A stretch of DNA of 60,781 nucleotides from an uncultured Enterobacterales bacterium. GTDB taxonomy: Bacteria > Pseudomonadota > Gammaproteobacteria > Enterobacterales > Enterobacteriaceae. Location of the stretch: positions 1 to 60,781 of the forward strand of contig CAMLBO010000014.1 of the NCBI GenBank assembly GCA_946478305.1, in the 5' to 3' direction. The notes below the pieces were generated by a model. That model was not told the DNA's origin, searched no databases, and was given only the letters and a program-made list of their open reading frames with translations. Of this stretch, positions 44,654-52,903 are shown piece after piece. Within the stretch, counting starts at the first letter, position 1, and each line of letters begins with the position of its first letter. A program made the translations under genes and the position numbers.

Positions 44654-44680
44654 TCATCGGCATTTCCGGGCGGAGATTGA
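44654..44680 (-). promoter_or_regulatory. Possible sigma-28 (FliA) promoter of MCP
   Basis: Minus strand: -10 GCCGATGA (consensus GCCGATAA) and, after 11 nt, a poor -35 TCAATCTC. About 66 bp before the ATG. Position and the good -10 fit a flagellar class-3 promoter. Confidence 0.45.
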
Positions 44681-44740
44681 ATTTATAAGTGGGATCCAGC
44701 TCGCACTTCTGCTATTTCCCGACGGCTGTGGCTCTGGGTG

Positions 44741-44772
44741 AGAAGAAAAGGACAATGCAGTTGCATTGTCCC
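44741..44772 (-). terminator. Terminator of rcsA
   Basis: Perfect 10-bp arms GGACAATGCA / TGCATTGTCC, then TTTTCTTCT on the minus strand, 20 bases after the rcsA stop. Confidence 0.85.
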
Positions 44773-44790
44773 GTTGATAAACAATTAACA

Positions 44791-45417
44791 CTAATTAACA
44801 TAAATGCCGCCAGTGAACTGGTCGCTCAGGCGAACCACGTGATAAATAATATGTTTATTTGGTGATTTAATTTTACGTTTAATACTTCCTTTATAGGAGG
44901 AAACCGTTTTTACTTTAATGCGTAGTTTATCTGAAATCTGAATCGTGCCTTCCCCTGACATCCACATTTTTAACGTGTTGGATTCGCTGCGGCTGAGCAT
45001 CACCGGCGTGATATCCAGCATTGCAAACTCAAGCCCGGCTAAATCATGATGGTGCAGGTAATTACGTATCAGTTGATTAAGCGTGGCAGTCTTAATCGAT
45101 TTCGATGAAATAATGACGTTTTTTCTGACAAAAACATATTCTTCGAAATGGATCCGTGTTTCAGACATAAAAATAAAGAACAAGGTTTCCGGATAGTGGC
45201 TAATTAAACTTCTTATTTGATCCTTACTTTCACCGTGAGGTTGCAAACACGTTTCATTGATAAACACCACGCCGGGTGTTTTTTGCAGACTACTTAAATT
45301 TAACTGGTCAAAAGTTCGAACAAAACTCACATCCCGCGCCTGAATTCCGTTATCACCTAACGACTGAAGCAGGCCACGGCAGGTAAAACTGCATGAATCT
45401 AAAATTATCGTTTGCAT
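44791..45417 (-). CDS. rcsA: RcsA, capsule (colanic-acid-type) co-activator
   Basis: A 208-residue LuxR-type regulator, partner of RcsB. The family features VVFINE, FDEY/FEEYVFVRKN, ISSKSIK, and the helix-turn-helix LSRSESNTLKMWMSGEGTIQI, KTVSSYKGSIKRKIK, NKHIIYHVVRL are present. The ATG at 45417 has GAGGA seven nt upstream. It should be degraded by Lon and stimulate capsule genes; a perfect RcsAB box about 220 bp upstream suggests autoregulation as in E. coli. Confidence 0.94.
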   Translation of the reverse strand: MQTIILDSCSFTCRGLLQSLGDNGIQARDVSFVRTFDQLNLSSLQKTPGVVFINETCLQPHGESKDQIRSLISHYPETLFFIFMSETRIHFEEYVFVRKNVIISSKSIKTATLNQLIRNYLHHHDLAGLEFAMLDITPVMLSRSESNTLKMWMSGEGTIQISDKLRIKVKTVSSYKGSIKRKIKSPNKHIIYHVVRLSDQFTGGIYVN

Positions 45418-45841
45418 AGTCAATCCTCATAGGACCTCCCTGTTCTTTATCAAGTTTGTATGGTCAATTATCACTGGTGGTGAAAGCCGCAAACGCGTAT
45501 TTCAGATACCTTTTTGCAACAAAAACACACACAGTTCAAAGGTATTTTTCAGTGCCTGAGCGCAAGAGGTGAGTCACTTCAATTTGGCTTAAGTCAATGC
45601 GGGAGGTGCGACGGGGAAAATAATATTTAGCCATTAGGAATATTCTTAATAATGCTAATCACATAGCGTGAAACGTGAAATAAAACTTTAGGATTTTCCT
45701 CATGCAAAGTCATTAGTCGGTTTATTATTCATTAGTCACATGCTTAAAAATTATTCACCTATGTTGTTACTGAACATTCATTGTGCAGGGGGGACAGAGT
45801 AGACGGCCATTAATGACCGTCTGAGAAAACATCAGCATTTT
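45418..45841. other. rcsA upstream region
   Basis: 424 bases, AT-rich and probably with H-NS character. It holds the RcsAB box (45635-45648) and, at 45801-45822, a hairpin (AGACGG / CCGTCT) 20 bases beyond the GH88 stop that may end that operon, although no T-run follows. No gene seen. Confidence 0.6.
45635..45648 (-). promoter_or_regulatory. RcsAB box upstream of rcsA
   Basis: On the minus strand TAAGAATATTCCTA, identical to the remembered RcsAB consensus. Confidence 0.85.
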
Positions 45842-47032
45842 TTACCAGTAGGGTTGCCAGCTTTGTGTCAGCCGTACCAGCGCTTCGACATAAAAATAAT
45901 CCCCCCAGCTTGAACACTGATCCACCCCTTTGCCACTGGCCATGTGATAAACGGAATGTTTGAGCAGACCGTCGCAGTCTTCCTCATCACCGGCCAGATA
46001 GTTGGCAGTCAGCGATGCCATAATCCGCAGCGCTATCTCTTCATAACAGGCCCGGGAAGCATCGCTAGCGGGCAGGGCGGTGACCAGATCCAGCAGGCCA
46101 CAAACGGCGATGGCAGCAGCAGAGCTGTCACGAGCCTGGTCGGTGCCAAGCAGGGCTAAATCCCAATGGCAGACATCATCTTCCGGCAGACGGTTGAGGA
46201 AATAGTGCGCCAGCCGCCGTGATAACTCGACCTGATCCTTGTTCCCGGTGTAACGATAACTCAGCAGGAAACCATAAATCCCCCAGGCCTGGCCGCGGGA
46301 CCAGCACGAGTCGTCAGCATAACCCTGATGCGTGTTGCCAAAGCGAGGAGCACCACTGACCGTATCCATATAGTAAGTGTGGTAGGTGGAAGCATCCGGC
46401 CTGACGATATACTTTGCTGCCTGATGTGCATGGGTACAGGCGGCCTCGGCGTAACGCGCGTCTCCAGTTTGCTGAGTGGCCCAATAGAGCAGCGGCAGGT
46501 TCATATTGCAGTCGATGATCATGCGTCCGGCCTGTTCGGGGTCGCACAGGTCGCCCCACGCCTGAATGATGCCAGACTGCGGATTAAAGCGTTCCAGCAG
46601 GGCATCGGCGGCCAGCAGGGCAAATCCACGCGCCTCCCGGTTGCCGGTCAACCGCCAGGCACTCACGCATGAGAGCGTATAGAGAAAACCGAGGTCGTGG
46701 GTGGCGGTGTCGATGCGGTTGGCGATGCGGCTACCAAACGAAGTGATATGTTTTTCGGCCGCCTGGCGGAATTTGTCATCGCCGGTCATTTCCCAGGCCA
46801 GCCACAGTTGTCCGCTCCAGAAACTGGTGGTCCATTCCACATTATCTGTAAGCGCATAGTGGCCGTTTTCACAGGTTTCGGCCGGGAATTTGCCATCAAA
46901 TTTAGGGATATTGCGGGCAATTTTGCGCAGCACCTGCTGCCGGGCGTTTTCCAGCTGTTGGCGCAGGGCAATTTTGTCCAGTTGATTGAGTTCAACCGTT
47001 AATAATTTTTCTTTGGCAATGGTGATAGTCAT
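45842..47032 (-). CDS. GH88 unsaturated glucuronyl/galacturonyl hydrolase
   Basis: A 396-residue alpha6/alpha6-barrel enzyme of the glycoside hydrolase family 88 type. It should cleave the 4,5-unsaturated uronic acid from the non-reducing end of oligosaccharides made by lyases. Catalytic Asp candidates lie in THDLGFLYTLS and DCNMNLPLLYWA; WTTSFWSGQLWLAWE, RGQAWGIYG and SSWGDYFYVEAL are further family parts. No signal peptide, so it acts in the cytosol on imported oligosaccharide. It is the last gene of the DUF2264-MFS-GH88 operon. Confidence 0.9.
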   Translation of the reverse strand: MTITIAKEKLLTVELNQLDKIALRQQLENARQQVLRKIARNIPKFDGKFPAETCENGHYALTDNVEWTTSFWSGQLWLAWEMTGDDKFRQAAEKHITSFGSRIANRIDTATHDLGFLYTLSCVSAWRLTGNREARGFALLAADALLERFNPQSGIIQAWGDLCDPEQAGRMIIDCNMNLPLLYWATQQTGDARYAEAACTHAHQAAKYIVRPDASTYHTYYMDTVSGAPRFGNTHQGYADDSCWSRGQAWGIYGFLLSYRYTGNKDQVELSRRLAHYFLNRLPEDDVCHWDLALLGTDQARDSSAAAIAVCGLLDLVTALPASDASRACYEEIALRIMASLTANYLAGDEEDCDGLLKHSVYHMASGKGVDQCSSWGDYFYVEALVRLTQSWQPYW

Positions 47033-47061
47033 GGCGATAGGTTCTCCCTTTTAAGGCTGAA

Positions 47062-48360
47062 TCAGCGTTTAACGGTGGTTAAAGGTGCAGAAGCGTTGAT
47101 GTCCGGGGTAGTCACAGAGTTCATGTTGAATTTTTCATCGCGCCGGCTGTAGCAGGCGGAAAGCGTCAGGGTGGAGATCAGGGTAAACAGCAGCGCGATG
47201 CCACCCATAATCAGGTAGGTATGGGCAAAGCCGATGCGGTCGTAGTAATAGCCCGCCGGGGGGGCGACCACGATAGAACCTACATAGATCATTGCCTGAT
47301 AGCCCAGCAGATACATGGTCGCGTTGACGCGTTTATGGAAATGTTCGGCGATATATTTGAAGACGGATACCAGTAGCAGGGCTATTTCCAGCCCGTAGAA
47401 AGGCTTGATGATCGAGATCAGCAGCGGATCGTTTGTCAACCCTGAGGCAATCAGCCGCAACCCCACGACCAGCCCGACCAATAGCAGGCCTCTTTTGGCG
47501 CCGAAATAGTTCACCAGGAACGGGATCACCATCATCATCAGAAACTCCAGGCCTGACTGAACGGTGCTCAGATAGCCATACATGGCATTACCCTGTTCTT
47601 TGGTAGAGAAAAAAGTGACGAAATAACGTGAGAATTGCTGCTCTGCAACAAACATCATCCACGCCACGCCGGCAACGTAGAGTGAGAACATCCAGAATTT
47701 ACGATTTTTCAACAGCAGAATCACATCACCGAAGACGATTTTCTCCTGGGCAATCACATCATTGTTGCGCAGCTCGGCTTCGCCGATTTTTAAAGAGAGA
47801 AGCACGCCAAGCATCAACAACGAAGTCACGCTGCTGAGACTGAAATTCCACGCTGGAGAAAGATTAAACAGGATACCGGAGAAAGAAGCCGCCAATGCCC
47901 AGCCCAGGGAGCCCCACATACGGATTTGCCCGAATTCCATACTGTACAGGCGGCTAAAGCGGTCTGCATAGGACTCCGAGGCTGCTACGCCCGCATACCA
48001 GCCCAGGCTGAGATAAACGGCACCAATCACAATGCCGATCATTAAATGTTTTTCCAGCAAGGGCTGATAAACATAAATAAAGAAGGGGGCCATCATGGCA
48101 GAAATAATAACCACAAAATAAAGCAGGCTTTTACTCATGCCTATTTTATCCATGATATAGCCATAGACAGGTTTCATTATGACGGCGAAAACACCATTAA
48201 TTGCAAATACCGTACCTATGCTCATGCTGTCCAGCCCGGCTTTCTGTCCGAGCCACAATGCATATAAGCCGAAGCTGGATGACCAGGTGAAAAAATACAG
48301 GAATATAAAACTGCTCATTTTGTAATAAGCCGACTTACTGGCGGTTTTAATGGCTTTCAT
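47062..48360 (-). CDS. MFS oligosaccharide:H+ symporter
   Basis: A 432-residue twelve-segment transporter resembling the oligosaccharide:H+ symporter family (LacY/RafB type): FLYFFTWSSSFGLYALWL, GTVFAINGVFAVIMKPVYGYIMDKIG and FGQIRMWGSLGWA are characteristic. Its start overlaps DUF2264 by ATGA and it is followed at 29 bp by GH88. By context it should import the unsaturated oligosaccharide used by GH88. Confidence 0.88.
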   Translation of the reverse strand: MKAIKTASKSAYYKMSSFIFLYFFTWSSSFGLYALWLGQKAGLDSMSIGTVFAINGVFAVIMKPVYGYIMDKIGMSKSLLYFVVIISAMMAPFFIYVYQPLLEKHLMIGIVIGAVYLSLGWYAGVAASESYADRFSRLYSMEFGQIRMWGSLGWALAASFSGILFNLSPAWNFSLSSVTSLLMLGVLLSLKIGEAELRNNDVIAQEKIVFGDVILLLKNRKFWMFSLYVAGVAWMMFVAEQQFSRYFVTFFSTKEQGNAMYGYLSTVQSGLEFLMMMVIPFLVNYFGAKRGLLLVGLVVGLRLIASGLTNDPLLISIIKPFYGLEIALLLVSVFKYIAEHFHKRVNATMYLLGYQAMIYVGSIVVAPPAGYYYDRIGFAHTYLIMGGIALLFTLISTLTLSACYSRRDEKFNMNSVTTPDINASAPLTTVKR

Positions 48361-50210
48361 ATTGACTCCTGAATATTGAGTGCGACACACCAGTTGCGGC
48401 CCTGATAATGAATATGCACGTGTTGATCATCACGCCTGACGACTGGCAATGTCAGGCTCTCCGCTGTTGTATTCGCTGAGGCAAATACTGCTGACATGAG
48501 CCAGTGCGAACCGGGTTGCAGAGTGATTTTTAGCACCGGGATAGCCGCCGTTTCGGCAAACATAATGCTGCTGTTGGGCGGGGTGACCACCGTTGCTGCC
48601 TCACGCGGCGCATCATCTCCTATGCTGGCCATCAGGCTGCTGCCATTGCAGGCGATAATCCGGCAAGACGTTCTCTTCGGGTAAAATTCTACCTGCGTCT
48701 GGCGGTTATGGATGACGGCGAATCCTCCTTCCACCGCATCCAGTGTGCGGGCCGTAGTGACCTGGTGCAGACGCAGATGGCCGTCTGCGCAGGGGATAAG
48801 CCAGGTTTTTACCTCCACGTCATGCCATGCCAGCCAGCGTGAATAGATCGCATCCTGGCCAATCCGGGTCTCTTCACAACCCCGACGACCCCGGTAGTAA
48901 CCGTCCTGTTCGGACAGCACCAGCATGGAATCGCAGGCGGCATGGTTCAGGCCATAACGTCCACGGTCAAGCGTGAAGCCGAACTGACTGGAATAGGCAA
49001 ATTTGGTGTATTTGGCTTCTGTATTGACGAAGTTATTCAGCTCGAGCTGGCCGGAGGTGAGCATCACCACGTGTTGCTGTCGGGCATCGTGCAGCAGGAT
49101 CTGGTTGGCATGAGGAATAGAGTGCGGATTTTCCCTCTGTGGCAGCGGGAGCTCTTCGGCTTGCCAGAAAGCATGACCTTCAGGCAGTGCCAGGACCAGA
49201 AAGAGTTTACAGGCCCAGTAGGGGGAGCCGGGCGCGTTGTAATCTTCGGCCATCACCAGATTTGGCGTGTGATAACCGATGCTCAGTACACCATCGCGGT
49301 CAAATATCGGCTGTTTCAGCCAGTGGCGCAGGTGGCGCAAAATCAGCCCCTTCACCACGCCGGGGGAGTACACTTCCAGCCCGCTGAAGGCGGCGGCGCT
49401 CCAGAATGCTGCTTCAGCAAACCGGTAGGTGAGGCTGCGGCCAAAGGGCACCGCTGAGCCGTCGGCGGAAAACAGCGTAATGAAATCCTGCGCAAAGCGC
49501 TGCGCTCTTGAGCGCAGGGTGGCGCAGCGTTCGGCATCCACATCGGCCATGTGCGTGGCATACAGCAGCCCGTAATAGTGAAATGCCATCGAAATGTAGT
49601 AATCGCGAGGGCGGCCGGGGCCATCAGAGTACCAGCCGTCCCCCAGATAGTAGGCCTCCATCAGCGCAAAGCGCTCTTCGACCGCTGCCCGATCCCACGG
49701 CAGACCAGCCTGTTTACAGCCCATCTGCACCATGATCGGGAAGTAATTCCAGTTATTATTGGGAATAGTGGCGCGGGTTCCCTGATTGAGCCAGGCAATC
49801 AGGTTGCGCTGTTCCTGAGGGCTGAACCAGGCGAGAAGCCGTTTATCCAGCAAAGCCAGCCCGACGCCAAACGCCGCCATCTCTACACAGCGCTGGTCGA
49901 AGTCCCAGATATCCCCCCAGTACTCCCCATGTTGAGGATGAGTGCCGTTGCGGATTGCGGTAAGATAAAACGAGAGGTTATCGCACTCTTCGCCCGAAGC
50001 CAGAAGGGGGAAAATTCCCCACAACATGCGGGACAGCGCTTCCATTTTGGCGATCTGTTTACCGTAATGGGTTGTGGTGTTGCCCAGATCGATACCGCTT
50101 TTACCTTCCTCGGTATAAGGCGTGACTGCCGACAGCAATTCACTCAGCAGAGTTTTTACCTGCTGACGATCGCGCAATGGATTCTCCGTATTGATCTTTA
50201 TCTGGCTCAT
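48357..50210 (-). CDS. DUF2264 family protein
   Basis: A 617-residue cytosolic protein of DUF2264 (first part about 10-370: GIFPLLASGEECDN, HPQHGEYWGDIWDFDQRCVE, NNNWNYFPIMV, DGWYSDGPGRPRDYY; then a beta-rich half). The helical half resembles six-hairpin glycosidases and lyases; the activity is not known to me. It is the first gene of the operon, 61 bp from a KdgR box, with GGAG before the ATG. Confidence 0.85.
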   Translation of the reverse strand: MSQIKINTENPLRDRQQVKTLLSELLSAVTPYTEEGKSGIDLGNTTTHYGKQIAKMEALSRMLWGIFPLLASGEECDNLSFYLTAIRNGTHPQHGEYWGDIWDFDQRCVEMAAFGVGLALLDKRLLAWFSPQEQRNLIAWLNQGTRATIPNNNWNYFPIMVQMGCKQAGLPWDRAAVEERFALMEAYYLGDGWYSDGPGRPRDYYISMAFHYYGLLYATHMADVDAERCATLRSRAQRFAQDFITLFSADGSAVPFGRSLTYRFAEAAFWSAAAFSGLEVYSPGVVKGLILRHLRHWLKQPIFDRDGVLSIGYHTPNLVMAEDYNAPGSPYWACKLFLVLALPEGHAFWQAEELPLPQRENPHSIPHANQILLHDARQQHVVMLTSGQLELNNFVNTEAKYTKFAYSSQFGFTLDRGRYGLNHAACDSMLVLSEQDGYYRGRRGCEETRIGQDAIYSRWLAWHDVEVKTWLIPCADGHLRLHQVTTARTLDAVEGGFAVIHNRQTQVEFYPKRTSCRIIACNGSSLMASIGDDAPREAATVVTPPNSSIMFAETAAIPVLKITLQPGSHWLMSAVFASANTTAESLTLPVVRRDDQHVHIHYQGRNWCVALNIQESI

Positions 50211-50521
50211 TTTACGCTCCGCACTGCTTAGGGTCGTTGGAAGGAATTAAAAACCTTATAAAAGCATTTATATGAAATATTGTTTCATTTTTTTGTTTTT
50301 TCTATTTCAGGGTTTTTTATTTCCGTATTTATAGTTATCGAAATATAGAGAATTTACCTGGTCTGATTGTTATGCGGCTCACATAATGCTGCAATTTTTA
50401 AAATTGATATTGTCGTGACCGGTGAAAAAGGGCTTAAATTGCAAAATTCAGCCAGAAAATTGTAATTCCTTGTCATTACGTCTTTTCCAGCTGATGACCT
50501 TTTGCTCAGAGGAAGATAAAG
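50211..50521. promoter_or_regulatory. Divergent control region of the DUF2264 operon and araC-type gene
   Basis: 311 bases, AT-rich, with T-rich stretches around 50285-50320. The only strong element I see is the KdgR box at 50271-50289. Sites for the AraC-type protein are likely but not identifiable. Confidence 0.6.
50271..50289. promoter_or_regulatory. KdgR box
   Basis: TATGAAATATTGTTTCATT agrees with 18 of 19 positions of the remembered KdgR consensus AATRAAAYRNYRTTTYATT. It lies 61 bp upstream of the DUF2264 ATG. KdgR is the pectin/2-keto-3-deoxygluconate repressor of enterobacteria. Confidence 0.75.
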
Positions 50522-51373
50522 ATGGCGGTGACCGACTTTCTTGAACGCATAGCCCTTAATGACCGGCAGATCTCGTTTAACCGGATGAACAAAGGTAGTG
50601 CTAACTATTTTCACTGGCACCAGTGTCTGGAGATGCTGTTTGTCAGCCGCGGATACGGCATCGTGATGGTTGATAATCAACAATACACGCTGCGACCGGG
50701 ACGGCTATTTGTGTTCCCGCCATTCAAACTGCATAAAGTTTTTGTCGTACAGACGGATAAAAACCACTATGAGCGGACGACGGTACATCTCGATCATCAG
50801 CTGCTTGATGGTTTTTTGCAGCCTTTCCCGCAGCGCCAGGCCCGATTTGCGCGCCTGTGGGACAGTAACCGTGATTCGCATATCTATGACCTGACAGCCA
50901 GCGCGGTACATATCGAGGCGATACTCGAGCATTTCCATCAACTGCAACAGGCCGGAGCCCATCATTGGGAGGATATCGCTATGCTGGTATTGCAGCTGAT
51001 GGCTTTTATGCCTGAACAGGAAGGGCAGCAGAAAACCATCAGCCGAACCACGGCGTCGAAGGTGATGCAATGGATTGAGGAGAATTACGTACAGAAGTTC
51101 TCCCTGGCGGAGTTATCGGCATCGGTGGGATTATCGCAAAGCTACATTTCACGGGTATTCAGTCAGGAAACCGGTGGGTCGATTGCGGATTTTCTGGCGA
51201 CGCGGCGCATTAAACGTGCTTGTGAGTTACTGCGTTCAACCGATCTTTCGGTAGAAGCGGTCGGCAGCCAGTGCGGGTTTGCCGACGCTCCCTATTTTAT
51301 TACCTGTTTTCGGAAACTTATTGGCAGAACGCCGCTGCAATATCGCAAGGCGGCGTTGCGCCTGGAGCTTTAA
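50522..51373 (+). CDS. AraC-family transcriptional regulator
   Basis: A 283-residue regulator: cupin sensor domain (about 20-100, FHWHQCLEMLFVSRGYG, LRPGRLFVFPPFKLH) and two helix-turn-helix motifs at the C-terminus (LAELSASVGLSQSYISRVF, VEAVGSQCGFADAPYFITCFRK). GAGGAAG precedes the ATG. Divergent from the DUF2264-MFS-GH88 operon, of which it is probably the specific activator. Confidence 0.92.
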   Translation: MAVTDFLERIALNDRQISFNRMNKGSANYFHWHQCLEMLFVSRGYGIVMVDNQQYTLRPGRLFVFPPFKLHKVFVVQTDKNHYERTTVHLDHQLLDGFLQPFPQRQARFARLWDSNRDSHIYDLTASAVHIEAILEHFHQLQQAGAHHWEDIAMLVLQLMAFMPEQEGQQKTISRTTASKVMQWIEENYVQKFSLAELSASVGLSQSYISRVFSQETGGSIADFLATRRIKRACELLRSTDLSVEAVGSQCGFADAPYFITCFRKLIGRTPLQYRKAALRLEL

Positions 51374-51387
51374 CCTTCAGACTGCGC

Positions 51388-52812
51388 TCAAATCTCTGCG
51401 CGACAGGCTTGCAGGGAACCCAGTGCGAGATCGATGTCATGCCCGCTGGTCATCCAGTTAACCAGCGCAGCGCGCATCCCGGGTTTGCCATTCAGCGACG
51501 TCGACGTACACCGCACCACGCCCGCGTTGTCGAGCAGGCTCAGAAAACGGTTACGGCGTGCAACAGACTCCGCGCTGCCATCGGCGTCGTCGAGCGCAAA
51601 ACAGACCACGTTTAACGTCACCGGGGCCAACAGACGGAAGCCTGGCATCCCTTCAATCTGACGGGCGAACCGGGCGGCCAGCTCAACGTTGCGTTCCATC
51701 ACGTCAGCCAGACCAGCACGACCGTAGGCCTTCAGCGCCATCCACACCGGCAGAGCGCGGAAGCGGCGGGAGTTTTCCGGTGTCAGGTGCAGGTAGTTAT
51801 CCGGCCGCACCTTTGGTGGCTCAAGATAGGCAGAATGGTTCTGGAATACCTCAATCTGTAAGGCCAGATGCGCCTGACGTGTAAATTGAATGGCGCTGTC
51901 ATAGGGCACGTTCAACCATTTGTGGGCATCAACCGTAATGGAATCTGCCTGCTGCCAGCCCTCAAGCAGGTGGGCAAATTTTTCTGAGGCGGCAGCAATG
52001 CCGCCAAAAGCGGCATCCACGTGTAGCCAGAAACCATATTTCTCGCGCAGCTTCAACAGCGCGGGAAGATCGTCAAAGGCCACAGTGTTCACGGTTCCGG
52101 CGCTGGCGAGCACCAGCGTCGGGGCATCCGGGTGCTGCTGTAGCGCCAGTTCCAGCGCCTGCGGATCAATAGCTTCGCTGTCGGGCAGCGTGGCGACGTT
52201 CTCCAGCGCATCACGTCCGATGCCCAGCATACTCAGGCCTTTCACGCTGCTCGAGTGTGCCGCCGCAGCCAGCACGCGCAGGGGGCCAAGCGCATGCAAG
52301 CCCTGCTGCGCGACGTCGATGCCGCGCTGTTTTCCGAGCCATTGACGGCCAATGGCCATACTGACGACGTTCGCCATAGTGGCGCCGCTGACGAAACTGC
52401 CACACTGCTCGTCAGGCAGGCCAAGGAGTTGCTTCAACTGGTTGATGGTCGCCAGCTCAATGGCCGGTGAAACCGAATCAAAATTCAACTGAGTATTTTG
52501 GTCGATGACGCTGACTAGCCAATCGGCCGCAACAGCAGCTGGCGTACCGCCGCCGGTGACAAAGCCAAAATAGCGCGGCCCGGCGCTGGCCGACATTCCA
52601 TCCGCATATTTATTCCAAAAATCATTCAGCGCTGTTTCGGCCCCCACGCCATGCTCAGACAGAATATCGTCCCCAGACTTCAGCTGTTGCGCACTCAGCG
52701 CGGGGCAGGTTGAACGCTCTGGGAGAGAATCAATAAATGACACTGCTGTATCACGCGCCTGTTGCAGAATATCGCCGAACGTATCGAAGTCATGCTGAAG
52801 AGTTGGATGCAT
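51388..52812 (-). CDS. PLP-dependent group II decarboxylase-like protein
   Basis: A 474-residue fold-type I PLP enzyme. The PLP lysine is in TVDAHKWLNVP, the aspartate in WLHVDAAFGG and the phosphate loop in GSFVSGATMANVV. Family members decarboxylate aromatic amino acids, diaminobutyrate or similar; the substrate is not determined by the visible motifs. Convergent with the AraC gene (14-bp gap). Confidence 0.9.
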   Translation of the reverse strand: MHPTLQHDFDTFGDILQQARDTAVSFIDSLPERSTCPALSAQQLKSGDDILSEHGVGAETALNDFWNKYADGMSASAGPRYFGFVTGGGTPAAVAADWLVSVIDQNTQLNFDSVSPAIELATINQLKQLLGLPDEQCGSFVSGATMANVVSMAIGRQWLGKQRGIDVAQQGLHALGPLRVLAAAAHSSSVKGLSMLGIGRDALENVATLPDSEAIDPQALELALQQHPDAPTLVLASAGTVNTVAFDDLPALLKLREKYGFWLHVDAAFGGIAAASEKFAHLLEGWQQADSITVDAHKWLNVPYDSAIQFTRQAHLALQIEVFQNHSAYLEPPKVRPDNYLHLTPENSRRFRALPVWMALKAYGRAGLADVMERNVELAARFARQIEGMPGFRLLAPVTLNVVCFALDDADGSAESVARRNRFLSLLDNAGVVRCTSTSLNGKPGMRAALVNWMTSGHDIDLALGSLQACRAEI

Positions 52813-52903
52813 AGATTGCCTAAACCTGTAAGTAGTCCGGTAAAGAAAGAGTGAAGGATCATTAACGTAGTCTATTTTTATATGCTGTAAAACTGAGACT
52901 TTT

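Noticed and set aside
44673..44680. Strong claim of a sigma-28 promoter for the MCP
   Set aside because: Only the -10 is good; the -35 matches four of eight positions, so it is listed with low confidence and not as a finding.
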